Shown in pieces: positions 11,974 to 25,600 of a stretch of 64,000 bases of DNA. The stretch lies in the NCBI GenBank assembly GCA_028386065.3, contig JAKUCV010006269.1, forward strand, positions 173,674 to 237,673, written 5' to 3'. A model generated the notes under the pieces. That model was not told where the DNA came from, made no database searches, and was given only the letters and a program-made list of their open reading frames with translations. Within the stretch, counting starts at the first letter, position 1. Every line of letters starts with the position of its first letter. The stretch comes from Turnera subulata (Eukaryota; Streptophyta; Magnoliopsida; Malpighiales; Passifloraceae). A program made the translations under genes and the position numbers.

Positions 11974-12165
11974 AGGAAATCAAGTGATCTGCGATGGAGA
12001 TCAGGCGCGCGGGTGTAGGAGATCAAGTGATTGCCGTGGTGATCAGGCGTATGGGTTGAGGAGATCAAGTGATCTCCCGTGGAGATCAGGCGCGTGGGTC
12101 GAAGAGATCAAATGATCTTCCGTGGAGGTCAAGTGCGTGGGTCAAGGAGATCGGGTGATCTTGGA
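11974..12165 (+). repeat. 43-bp tandem repeat, about 4.4 units
   Basis: The units follow AGGAGATCAAGTGATCTCCC then GTGGAGATCAGGCGCGTGGGTCG, with 10-20% variation between copies. Each unit contains GATCaaGTGATC, which is nearly self-complementary. The array lies between the truncated Gypsy LTR and the right inverted repeat. Confidence 0.75.
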
Positions 12166-12585
12166 CTCATGAGTGACTTGGCAAGGCTGGATTTGTCGTT
12201 GTCTTATCTTGGTGGTTTCGAATTTGGTTCAACGGATTTTCATGGGAGCTTTGAATTGCAAGAAATGAATCAGGAGAGTTTTGAATTTGAACAAGATTTT
12301 AGTTTCTCTGTTGCTTTTAAACAGTGCCTATATAAGGCTATTAACTATTCTTGTACGGGATCCTCAACAAATCAACCAATCAAATAACTATCTTTTTATC
12401 AATTTACTTTTACTTTATCGCACATTAGTGTAGAGTTATCATGCTTTTCTAGTTTAACTTAATTTAGAAAAACCAAAACACCAAAACTCGGTTTAAGAGC
12501 GTGCAACACCATCCGTTTGATCCTTCAGTGATCGGATCCGGCTTTCTCGGCTTGCTATAACTTAAGCACTTTTTCAGACACTCTT

Positions 12586-13670
12586 TATATCCAAAAAAAA
12601 AATACACACTGTGTGGGAACATTTTGGAATTGGGAAATCCGACACATTGCCATCCTTAGTCACTGTATGAGGTTATTTTATGGTTAATGGTTTTAGTGCG
12701 TTTCATGCTTTGCATGGTCTGCAGTAAATAGTACTGATCATCATCCTAAAAGAGAATCTCATCTAGCGCCTCCTCAATGTCTTCATTTGCTCGTGGGAGT
12801 TGTTCTTCTCTGTTGGCTCGATTCTTTTTGGATGAGCTCCGTGCAATGGAAAGAGATGCCGGAACCCGTATCAAGGGTGGGGAAAGTTGAGTTTAGAGCG
12901 TTTTTCCTTTACTTCTTCCATCCATACTATTGGCAAGACAATATGTTTTAAGAAACTAGCCAAAAAAAAAATAATGAAAAAGTAAACTGAAGAAGGAGAA
13001 GAAATTATGTACAATTCATTCCAAATCAGCAACAACAAAGCCTTGACTTTGAGAAAGATATCCACAAGCATATTCTTTTATCTGTTTTTTTTTTTCAGAA
13101 ATACCAATGTATATATAAAGAAAACAAAAAAACCTCCTCGAATCTTAAGCTATCAATTCCACTTTCAAGATGAATGTAATAGTTTAGAGTTTGATTATCT
13201 GTATTGTCAGTTTGGAATGAGTAATATCCAAATCTCCCAAACTGTCCTTGTTGCGAGATTCTAGGTGACAGATAACAAACATGATTCCCACTCAAAAGAG
13301 ACGAGAAAGAAGAGGAGATAACAAACATGATTCGACAAAAATAAATAAATGAATAGCAAACACGTAGTATATATGACTTATATATACCACGTTTATTAAA
13401 AGTAAACAGAAATAATGTCAAACAACTACTAATATCTCATTGACCAAAAAAAACAACTATAATATCTATCTTACAAGTTTTCTGGTTTCTTCCCCATTCG
13501 AAACTCTCCTCTACTTAATTATGAAAGAAGTCTTACCTGCAAAACAACAACACATATGCATAAGAAATTAAATTAATACCTACTCAGATCGCCCATTGAC
13601 ATCCAATCAATCCATCCATCACAGCAAACAAGCAGGAAAAAAAGCTAGAAACCCGACAAAGTCTCCAAAA
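12586..13670 (+). promoter_or_regulatory. Upstream region of the NPC4-like gene
   Basis: About 1.1 kb of AT-rich sequence without a recognisable mobile element. It presumably carries the promoter and 5' UTR. The reading frame is open from 13596, but 13671 was chosen as the start because MVAESSSSS aligns with the N-termini of NPC3/NPC4 proteins. No TATA box or cis-element could be assigned with confidence. Confidence 0.35.
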
Positions 13671-16600
13671 ATGGTAGCGGAGAGCTCATCGTCGTCAAGA
13701 GCCACACCTAATTACCCCATCAAAACGGTGGTGGTTCTGGTCCAAGAGAACCGTTCATTTGATCACATGGTTGGTTGGCTGAAGACTCTAAACCCGGAAA
13801 TCAACGGAGTCACAGGGTCCGAGTCCAATCCCATCTCCACCTCTGATCCACACTCAAGCCTCGTTTTCTTTGGCGAGCATGCAGCCTACGTCGACCCCGA
13901 CCCCGGCCACTCCATCCAAGCCATTTACGAGCAGGTTTTCGGGGTCCCCTGGACGACTGAGTCCGCCGATCACAGCCTTCCACCGAAGATGAATGGCTTT
14001 GCACAGAACGCGGAGAGGACCCAGAAGGGCATGGCGGAGACGGTGATGAATGGGTTTAAGCCGGAGGCAGTGCCTGTGTATAAGGAGCTGGCGATGAACT
14101 TTGCGATCTGTGATCGCTGGTTCGCTTCTGTCCCGGCATCGACGCAGCCGAATAGGTTGTTTGTGCATTCCGCAACTTCACATGGGGCGACTAGTAACGA
14201 TACTAAGCTGCTCATTGAAGGGTTCCCACAGAAGACCATATTTGAGTCCTTGGATGAGGCTGGTTTCTCATTTGGGATTTATTATCAGTACCCTCCATCC
14301 ACTCTCTTCTACAGGTAATTAGTTAACACATTTTCTCATTACTTGCTCTACCAAGCATTTTACTATTTTGCTCTTGCATGCTCTTTCTGTTCTCCCCTTT
14401 TTGTGTAAAGATTAAAATTTTGGGTTTGGGTGGTTTTAGTTCTGATAATTAAAGTTGAGGACCGGTGATTAATTATTCTGATCAGCAGTTTATACCCGAA
14501 TATTGTAATATGCGTGCCCTACATTCACTAGTATAATTAATTGTGGAAAAGTACTTGTGAAAATCAGGTAATATGTAGACCTCACAGCTTGCATGATAAA
14601 AAAGAGCATTATATGTGACAAAAGGATAACTTCCATGAACATAAAGCATTCAGATACGTTAGGAATGCAATTTATAGTGTAAGCAAGAAATCAACAATAA
14701 TACTTGACGTTTCGAGCTCATCCATCAAAATTTTGGGTGAACATGGGAAATAGAATTAGTGCTAGTGTTTTGACTTTTGTAGCTTCCTTGCCTACGCCTT
14801 CACACTGTGCACGTCTCCATACCTTATTTGAACCTTGCTGAGGTTTATGTTTGCGTGTGTTGGTTAGTTTTTCAGGATTTTTTGTATCTTGCGTGCAAAA
14901 TGGAGTATAGTTGGCACACTATCCCCTCTGTCTTTTTTTGTTTTTTTTTTCCCCTGAAGCATCCACTTGTCCTTTCTAGTTGGCCAAAGAAGGTGGTGAC
15001 TCTGTTGAACAAAAACAAAAAGAAAGAAAACTCGCATCACAACAAAAGAAAATTAAGTTTCAACTTCTAGAATGAAATTCCATTCAAATCCGTTATTAAA
15101 GCAGTGATTTTGGGTCGCCCCAATATTCGTTTCTGAAGATTGTAACTTCCACTTGTTATATTTAAATATTTGAATATAAAAAAATGTTCAATCTTCGAAT
15201 TTTACAAATATTACATAACCAAAACAAAAAATATTATATTGATAATTTGAGATAAATTAAATAATTTTTATAATTTTTGACCTCTGAACTTGCAAATCCT
15301 ACTTCCTCAACAATAAATCATCCTTCCTTTATACTCCCTTCATTTGCTTTGTTCATCTTTACTAAGTAATAATTACCTTTGCAATTAACTAGCTCCTCAG
15401 TATCTTCATTTTAAATAATTAAATTTACCAATAATTGTTAAAATTATGTTATTTACTGATCAAATTGTACTAACTATTTGCCTTACTACTCGACACTATT
15501 ATATAATATGTGACATTATATCCAATTAGTACTTTTGCCTAGTCAAGTAAAGTAACATATGTATTGTTTTTGTTATTAGACACTCAAGTCTTATTATATA
15601 CCTATCATATATAAAAGCATTAATTTTTTTTGATAAATTTGATCATATCCGTTCCAGTTTTGTCCCTGATATACTTTGATATCAGAACATCTATTTCCCT
15701 CCACATCATTTGCACATAAAATACCATGCGTTTTCTTCGTTAATTATTTTCATAACTATAACTTAAAGCGTACAATAAAACATTTATATTTATTCAAAAT
15801 TTTTGTGTCAGCACATAGTAAAATTAAATTAAAAATATGAGTTGTTGGTGTCATTTATTTAAAGATGATACTCACCTTTAGAGCAGTAGAAGTATTCAAG
15901 TTTTGTAATTTCCATACTGTATGTTTTTGCCGCTTTTCTCAATCTTTTTGTTGGCGATGCTTGCGTACTTTGGAATTCCTTTTTCTAAGCCACCAAGTCT
16001 ATTTTTGGATGTTAGCTACTGAAGCGCCCCGACCCGTATTTACCGTACACAGTAAACACGTGCCGGAACTATTCATATTGATAGAACAGACAGTACAACG
16101 TGCAAATATTACACAACAGCAACTATTTAATACAACCGTCACCCATACTCGGGAACCATTATTCAATCTAGTCACAGTGCTCAACAGCAACAGCAGATAG
16201 TATCAGTAATATATATCACAGGAATTCAGCAACACAGCATCATATATCACACAGCAGCGGAAGACTTATGCACATGCAGCGGAGGTATGGATCCGGAGTC
16301 AGGCGGAGAAGAAAGCAGCAGCCATCGAACAACGTACCTGAACTACGAAACAACTTAACCTACGAGATGAAACCCCGCAGGCGAGGGGTGAGTCCGAAGC
16401 GCTCAACGACAAAGGATAAACAGTGATATGCAAGCAACCGTAATACTCAAAAGCAATCACAGACAAGCAATAACATATCTCAACAACTGAGCCAAGCCCA
16501 AAAGAATATTTATTTTTATTACCAATTTTATCTTTCGGGCTCCCGTCACTGGACAAGCTAGGGTCGTACCTGGTTATCAATTAATTCCGGATGCTAGGTC

Positions 16601-19600
16601 AAAAACCAATCCACATCTCATAACCCGGATATTTGGTATATCCAAACCACTGGGTATTCGGTATACCCCAACCTCAGGCAACATGCCAACCGGATATTCG
16701 GCATATCCGAGCCACTGGGTATTTGGTATACCCTAACCACAGGCAAAAAGCCAAACGGATATTCGGTAATATCCGAACCACTGGGTATTTGGTATACCCT
16801 AACCACAGGCAATAAGCCAAACAAACCAAGTAACCGACCATAGCATCCCAAAATTAATTTTCAAACCATCGGGTCGTACCACTACTTTCCACATGACAAT
16901 TATATCATCATCTCAAATCAATTCCAATTTCAAATTCCAATTTCCTTTTCTCAATTTCCCACAGTCAATAGTTCAACATCAATCTCAGCATACTATCCAC
17001 AGAATCAAAATCACAGCCTAATGGCAACAATAATATCCACAGCAAATACTCAGCCAACAATCAACAATTCAGCAGTTCAATTGAACAACAAACACACAAA
17101 GTATTACAGGCAACATAACAAGGGTTATCCATCCTCACCTTAGCCGATAATCAATTATGGAATTGTCCAGCAAGTTCCAAGTCCGGTTCCTCAGCAAATT
17201 GCTCGTTATCAACTCCTATATCAATCAAATAATATGCACACATAAGATGGTATGCAAATGCCATGCTAATATTGTGTACCGAAAATTAAATATAAACTCG
17301 GCTCGGTTACTCTCCCGGATTAATTTTCCATTATCATCATCATTTACCATTTACTTCAAGTGCCCAAAATACCATACTATACTTATACCTATACCCGGAT
17401 ATTATTCCGGTATTTTATTGCCTTGATAATACCCTTTCCGTAATTATTTCTTAGGTATGTACTTTCCAAAATACTATTTCTACAAATTATTATTCACCTT
17501 ATATATGTTCCCAAAATTATTTTCCATATACCATATACTTTCCCAAAATTTATATTTCCCGATTAATTCCACAATCATATTTTTCTTTCCCAAAATTAAT
17601 TTTCCAGAATTATTATTCTTTCTTTTCTCTCTCTTTTTTTTTTTAATTAAAAACGGACTGAGCCTAAGTGTCAAAGCCCAGCCCAAACCCAGAAGAGCCC
17701 AAGCTAACAGGCTAACCAGGTGCAGCAGGCCCAGACCGCGAGCCCAAGCCAAGGCCACAGTCGGCCCGCGCGCCCAGCAAGCCCACAGCACACAGGACCC
17801 GTAAGAAAACAGGTCAGCCCGCCCATATCATGACCCATCCGGGTCGTCCCTCCTATGCTCACCTCGAGCTCCGGCGTCGGCAGGGCAGCAGTGGCGGTCG
17901 AGGCAGGAGGTAGCGCGAAGAAGGAGGCGGTGCGAGGGAGGACACGGCGCGAGCAGAGAGAGACCGGCGAGGGAGGCCGGCATGGTGGAAGAAGAGAAAG
18001 GAAAAAAAAGATGGGGAAGGAGGTGGCTTCTGCAAAAACGGCGGCGTCTTGTGTGTGTGTGTTTAGTTTTCTTTTTTTTTTCCTTTTCTTTTTTCTAATT
18101 TCAAGTGAATTGTAGGGATGGTGTTTTGCAGGTATGGAAAGTGTGGTGCTGCAGGTGAAGATGATGAGGTGATGGTGGTGTGCATGAAGGCAGAAGAAAG
18201 AAGTTAAATAGGCGTGCAATACACTGGTGAGTCACAAGTGCAATAGGTAGTTCACAGGCTGAATAGGAATTGGCGGCTGAATAATTGAACTTCAATTATG
18301 CAGTTACTATGCTGCATGTGAAGTATGACCCACCAAGACCAGAAAATATCTAATATACCCACTTGTCTTATTTCTAGTCCGTTAACTCGAGGGTAAACCC
18401 GGCTTTTTCGAATATTCCCGGACCTGGAAAAATTCCAACTTTGGTCCGTAAAATCCGCAGAAAAATCCCGAGCGTGGGACAAGGCTCGGTTTCAGAATCC
18501 AAAGCTCGATTTACCACAATTTAACTACCCAAGATTAAAAATCAACGGTAAATTACTGTAAATTAACTTAAACAGTCCCGATAAAAACGAAATTTTTACC
18601 TGGGCTGTTACAGCTACTATTTGTTTCTACATCTTGTAATTTTTTGTTTGGTCTATTAATTTATTATAATTATTAAAAATATTACGATTATTATTCTATC
18701 ATTTAAAAGTATTTAATTTTATTCTTTTCAAAATTTTTAATAATTATTTTTAAAATTCAATTTTTAAAATATTCTTAACAATTTTTTTCATATTTTCATA
18801 TTTTTAGTTTCGCCTAATAAATTTTGTACAATTATTTTAAACGTTCTTATTATTATTTTTACGATTAGACATATTTTCAATTTTTATCATATACAAATTT
18901 TATAAAAAATATTAACAACTAACTTTTTTACTTCTCTAAATTTTTAGTTTGGCCAGTTAAATTTTCGAAAATTATTTTGGATAGTAGTTATTGTTTTTAT
19001 CCTCATCATTAAAAAATAATTGCAATTTTATTATTATTTTAATTATTTTAATATAATTTTTTAAATTTTATCTTGCAAAAGATTATTAGGAATTAATATT
19101 TTTACAACTCTATATTTTTTCTACAAATATTGAATTTCTTATAAAATTTTGTATATTTCAATAACTCATATGAAGGTAACTATCCTATCTAGTTTTTTAG
19201 TACATTTTAGTTTTTTTTTATAATATGTTTCATCGAAAAAAATTTTAATTCATCTTTTCTAAAATTTATTTATAAACTAATATTTTTTAAAAATTTCTAA
19301 TCTGATTTTAAGTAGTTTCAGAAATATTTAAATTTTATTATTTATATATTTATATTAAATACTTTTTAAAATTGAATTTGAAAAAAATTATTTACAATTA
19401 ATTTTATTTTACATCTCCATTTATACAATATTTTTATACATACATAACTCATATGAGGGTACCTATTGTATTTTGCTTTTTTCATAAATTTTGGAACTAT
19501 TACTACAACATAATTTTTATTCATTTTTTAGAAATATTATTGACAATTAATTTTCCTTTACATCTCAAAACTTTTAGTTTGGTGTATTAAATTTTTTCAC

Positions 19601-22600
19601 TTATTTTTGATAGTTTTTATTTGTATTACTATTTTTATTATTACTGATAAACGTTTACAGTTTCTTTGCATAGGAAATTATTACTAAATAAATTTCAAAT
19701 CTAATTTTTTAAAATAATTTTAACAATTACTTTATTTTTACATCTCTAAAGAAGGCTACAAAATTACTCAGCAACGTGATTTGTTAGATGATTGTGTCAC
19801 ATATCTTGTCCTTCCTGTTCGAATCAGCTCACGAAAATACAGGGACACTGTTTCTATTATTGTACTTCAAAATCTACCTTTTTTTTTTTATTTCTTTTAT
19901 TGATATTTTGATGCCATCAAACTTTTCCTCTCGCAAACAATCATGAGATACCATGAGTATTGCCTATCCGATTGGTTAAACTGCTAAAAGAAAATTTTTG
20001 TTCTAATTGGTATTTTTAAGCAGAAAAAAAAATCGTCGGTTAGTATTGACAATTAAATGTTTCTATCCCGAAAAAAAATTGGAATAATATTAAAAAATAT
20101 AAAAATAAAATAATAAAAGATAGTTAGATAAAAAATAATAAAATATCTATTTCTGCAATAAAATAATAAAAAAACAAATACAAAGTACAAAATAGTATCT
20201 ATACCATTGAAAAAATATTTGAAAATAATAATAATTAAATAATTAAAAATAATGAGATACCTTCAGTTTGGTATTTTTAAACAAACAAAAAGATTTGCTG
20301 ATTTGTAATTTTTAAACTGAAAAAAAATCATCAATTAAATATTTCTATTTTTGAGAAAAAATGAAAAAAAATACCTATTCCTGCAATGAAATAAAAAAAA
20401 AAGACACATAAGCATAATAGTCTATCCCTTGAAAAAATATTTGAAAAAAATAAACAAATAATAAAATAGAATGAGATACCTTCAGTTTGGTATTCTTAAA
20501 CAATCAAAAAGATTTGTTGATCTGGAATTTTTAAACAAGAAAAAAAAATTCAATTAACTATTTATATTTTTGAAAGAAAAATAATTTGAAATAAAAAAAT
20601 AAAAGAAAGAAATGCATGCTTTGAGTTTGTAATCTGATTGGTATTAAACTTTAAGAGGAAAACCTGATTGATATTTTTAAACAAAAACAAAATAAAATAC
20701 TGGTCGGTATTAGTTTCTAAGAGGAAGATCCGATTGGTATTTTTGAACAACAACAAAAAAATATTCAGTGAGTTGAGTATTTCTATTTCTGAAGAGAAGT
20801 ATTTGAAATAAAATAATTAAAAAAAATTAAAATGAATTAGAGAAAAATTTGAAATGAAGTAATAACAAAAAAAGAAAAAGAAATAGATAACTTTGTTTCT
20901 TTTTTTTTTTTTAACTTAGATAACTTTGTTTCTAATACCAAAGTGTTTCAGTGTTTGTAATTTGTGTTTATAGCACACAAGAGGATGTGTTAGAGATAAT
21001 TGGACACACAATTTATAGTGGTTCGTCACGCAGGACTATCTCCACTACTCAAGGATTCTTCCTTGAGATTTCTAAGTCTCACTATAATGGCTTTTCAAGG
21101 ATTCAACAAAAAATCTTTGTACAAGTTTTTACTTAGGCTAAACTCAAATCCTAAACACTCAGCACAAAGCTCACCCAAGCTTTGCTTTTACAACCACTCA
21201 TAATAATAGAAGGCTAAATGAAACCAACACTAAACACAATCATTTTTCTTTTTAAAGATTGTTTCACAAAGTATGCTCACAAAGAAAAGTTTCTCTCTCA
21301 CTTTGTTGTGTCAAGATGATAGTGAGATATTAGTAGTTGATATTCAGCTATCTGGGCATAGAGGTCGACTGTACTCTGTAGTGTCAAGATGATAGTGAGT
21401 GAGATTCATAATATGTAAGAACAACAAACTAAACTGAACTGTAAAAAAAAGTCCTAGGTCTTCTCTAGGTTCCCTCGTCTCTCCAGAACTGTAGCAACCC
21501 CGCCGCTAAGGGTTCCTCGGCTTCTTAGAGTGTTTTGGTCTTGTCTGTTTGCAGGTCTCATCTTCTCGTTGATTTCGAGCCTCAGTCCTGTCTAGATCTT
21601 TCTCTTGCAGGTGGTTCTTTGAGGTTGCTATGGATACGACACCGGGGGAAGGGGGTTCCGAGGACGCAGCCCCGCCGATACAGCCGGCCCGCGAGATAGA
21701 CTCAAAAAAGCAGCAAAAAACGGAAGAGCTCCTGGTCTTAGAGGAGATCCCGGATATTCCAGAGGAGCAGTTCTCTCGATGCTTGGTCGGCCGGTTATGG
21801 ACAGAGAAGAATTTTAACTCTAGTGCCCTGTTGAAGACGATATCCTCTGTGTGGAATCCTAAACAGGGAGTTGAAGCATCTGAAATTTGAAAGAACATTT
21901 TTCTCTTCCAATTTAATGATAATCGAGACATAGAGAGGGTTTGGAGGGGCAGCCTTGGCATTTTGACCGCCATACACTGGTTCTTCAGGAAATTGCAGGG
22001 GATGAGCAACCATCTTCCATAAGCCCGTCGTATACTCCTATATGGGTCCACCTTTATGACGTTCCTTTGAGATTAAGAACAGAAACGCTAATAGCACGAC
22101 AGGTTGGTGCGTTTATTTCAGTGGATGCTGCTACGCTTTCCTCCAAATCCAGAGTAATTAAGGTACGTGTGCGCCTTGATCTGGCTTTACCTTTAAAAAC
22201 TGATATGAAGGTGCAGATGGGAAAAGGTCCGCTTATCACTATGCCCATTAAGTAAGATAGGCTGCCAAGTTTTTGCTTTGCTTGTGGGAATTTGGGTCAT
22301 AATTTGAAGGATTGTGATGACCCCCCAGTCGAGAGGGAGAGGATACCACTGTGATTTATGGGGATTTTCTGCGTGCTTCTCCCCTACGCAAACCGGTCAC
22401 TTTCTCTATGGCTGCTAGGAAGAATCCACACGAGACAGTCCAGAAGAACTTGTTTCAAATGAATGGAGATCTGAATGCCCAGGCTCCAGCGAGACCAACA
22501 GTTATCCCACCAAATCTAGTGCGCGATCAATCACCTGGGCTGGCTATGGCAAGAGAAGGAAGGAATACGGGTGGCTTGGACTCAGTGATGGCCGTGCTTG

Positions 22601-25600
22601 AACAAATGTCGGTGGGTGAGCAGTCTTCTCAGTCCTCTCAAGTGGATTCCGCAACCACCGTGCCAACCCCAATAAATACGGCAGAGTATGGGCACAACAA
22701 ACTCTCCCAAGCATCAAACCCGGGGGTTAACTCACCCAAGATAGTCTCTCTTTCCGACCAACCAATCAACCCAGTAGTCCCGGACCCACCCTCCCAGTCC
22801 AATCTGGAAGACCAAGATCCTCTCACCCAAAACACCAACACTCAGGACAACCCCCCCCCCCCCCAATTACTCATCTACGTCACAACCCACTCATCCTACT
22901 CCCATTGCCCATTCCACACCCTTGGTCAACATCATCCCTACCAAACCTTCTGACTCACCTGGCCCCTCCTTTATTGCCCAGACTTCGAATTACCCTCATG
23001 CCTCTCCCCATACACCTAACCCTCCCTTAACCGATTCTATGCCAACGAACCCCTCCCAATCCCTTCAAACACCTCTCAATGGCTTAAAGGATGACTCAAC
23101 GACTCAAGAAGTCATGATTGGCACCTTACACCGACCAACCAAGTGGAAGAGGAAGACCAGAAGATGTGTGGAAAATCCGCGCCAACATGTTGAGTCGATC
23201 GGCCGAAAAAGAGAGATCAGTCCAGATATGGAGACAATGGAAATTGAATATTGGGTGGACCAGAAGAGAGGACGCAATTCCTCACATGACACAGCGGTGG
23301 AGGCTGCGGAGCAGCCCCGCCGATCCCCATGAATCTCATTGCCTGGAACTGTTGCGGGCTTGGGAACCAGGCAACAGTTCGAGCTCTAAAGCGGATGATC
23401 CGCCAAGAAGATCCTGTTATGGTTTTCCTTATGGAAACCCGTCTAAAGGCTTTTGAAGTAGATAGGATTAGGAGTAGTTTCGGTTTTAATGGCGGTTTTA
23501 GTGTGGATTGTGAGGGAACGGGGCGACATAGAAGCAGGGGCCTATCTATATGGTGGAGAGATCACATCATTGCCTCTTTGAGATCCTACTCTATTCACCA
23601 TATTGACATGGAGATCTCCGGTGCTGAGTTTGCAGTCAATTGGCGTTGCACCGGAATATATGGATGGCCAGAAGCACAAAACAAGCACTTCACTTGGGAT
23701 TTAATTCGCTTGCTGGGATCACACGCATCTCTTCCATGGCTTCTATTTGGTGATTTCAACGAGATCCTGTATAGTTTTGAGACGGAAGGTGGAGCTCAGC
23801 GCGATAACCAATCGATGAATGCCTTTCATGATGAACTTAATGATTGCGAATTGGAGGATCTGGGTTATACAGGGCACCCTTTCACTTGGATAAAAATGTG
23901 GGATGGAGAGATATGGATACAAGAGCGCCTAGACTGTTTTGTAGCAAATGGCGAATGGAAAGCCTTATTTTCTTGCTTTGAGGTGCAGCACCTATTGCGC
24001 CTTCGATCCGACCACCATCCAATAAAGGTGTGCATGAAGAATGAGCAGCAACAACAGACCCGGCAAGAGAAGCTGTTCCGTTTTGAGTCGATGTGGGATG
24101 GCTCATGAGGAGTGTGAGGGGGTTATCCAACGCTCCTGGAACTACCATCAAAATTCCCCAAAGGCTTTCGTAGACTGTATCAAAAATTGCAGCCTTGCCC
24201 TAAGCTCCTGGAACAAAGAAACCTTCGGCAACTTGCCAAAAAAAATTAAGAAAGTCTCAAAACAATTAACATAAGCTCAGCATCGTGCATCGAACTCACA
24301 GGACTATGATACATGTCACAGTTTGGCTGGAGAACTATAGGATTTACTCTCAGCGGAGGAAAAATGGTAGCAGCAAAGAGCTAGAGTGAGTTGGCTGCAA
24401 GAAGGAGACAGGAACACTGGTTTCTTCCATCGAAAGGCATCACATAGATTCAAGCGCAACTCTATCAGAGGGCTGCGAGATCCTGCAGGCAGGCTACACA
24501 CTACCTAGAATGGAATCCGTAAAGTGGTGGTGGATTACTACAAGGATCTATTTTCTACCTCTTCCCCTAGTGCGGTCACAAGAATCACTGGCTTGCTGGA
24601 AAAACGAGTCACCGTGGAGATGAACAACAAACTCGTGAGACCTTTCACTCCAATGGAGGTCAAGGAAGCTGTCGGTCAAATGCATCCAACCAAAGCCCCA
24701 GGACCCGATGGTATGCCTGCTTTATTTTTCCAATCTTATTGGCATGTTATTGGGTCTGATGTCCTTGATCTTGTTTTGAAAATTCTGAATCACAAAATGT
24801 CACCAAGAGATATCAACACCACCCACATTGTCATGATTCCTAAAGTTCCCAAACCTCAACTCCCTGAGCACTATAGACCTATTAGTTTATGTAATGTAGT
24901 TTTCAAATTAGTCACGAAAACCATTGCAAATCGACTCAAAATATGCCTTCCCCATATAATTAGCCCAACGCAGAGTGCTTTTGTGCCTGGTCGACTCATA
25001 TCGGATAATGCATTAGTGGCCTTTGAAACTTTTAACTTCATGAAAAAAAATAAAAAAGGAAGACGGGGTCACCTAGCACTGAAGCTAGACATGAGTAAAG
25101 CTTATGATAAGGTGGAATGGAGTTTTCTGGAGCAATCAATGTTATGCCTTGGATTCCACCATGATTGGGTAGAACTTATTATGCGTTGTATGACAACTAC
25201 TTCTTTTGTTGTGCTTGTCAATGGTACTCCCACTGATTATTTTTTGCCAACTCGAGGTCTCCGCCAAGGAGATCCATTATCACCATATCTTTTTCTAGTG
25301 TGTGCAGAATGTCTTTTGAATATGATCAAGCAGGCAGAAGGAAGGGGGGACCTCCATGGATTGTCGGTGTGCCGCAATGCTCCGACTATCTCTCACCTTT
25401 TTTTTGCAGACGACAGTATCCTCTTTGCCCGAGCGACAACAAGAGAAGCTGACACTATCCGGCAGATTCTTCACTTCTACGAGCTCTCCTCTGGGAAAAA
25501 AATCAACTTTGACAAATTCGAGATATCCTTCCACAAGAGACACAATCAATGCTCGAGCAGCGGTTAGGTGTAAAGGCAGTGGAGTCTCATGCCAAATACC

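Larger units (their letters stand above)
7561..12585. mobile_element. Composite segment bounded by a long imperfect inverted repeat
   Basis: About 220 bp at the left (roughly 7570-7800) reappears as a reverse complement at the right (roughly 12320-12569), around 75% similar by eye. Shared anchors include AAAGCATGATAA, GTTTTGGTTTT-like words and ACAAGAATA. Just outside, the 8-bp word ACACTCTT occurs at 7561-7568 and 12578-12585, a possible target duplication. No transposase was found. The interior consists of other repeats, listed separately. It may be a large non-autonomous DNA element that collected insertions, or two inverted copies of one LTR-like sequence. The two cannot be separated here. 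Confidence 0.4.

Noticed and set aside
13596..13670. 25-residue N-terminal extension of the NPC4-like protein from the ATG at 13596
   Set aside because: NPC family proteins start close to the position of the Met at 13671; the extension is low-complexity and looks like 5' UTR.
1..18612. The copies at 1-1594 and 16020-18612 as the two LTRs of one large element
   Set aside because: The right copy has its own 5-bp duplication GCTAC on both sides, and the interval contains host gene exons but no matching retroelement interior.
20562..20756. AT-rich open frames at 20.5-20.8 kb
   Set aside because: Phe/Asn/Leu-rich translations of AT-rich repeats with no domain.
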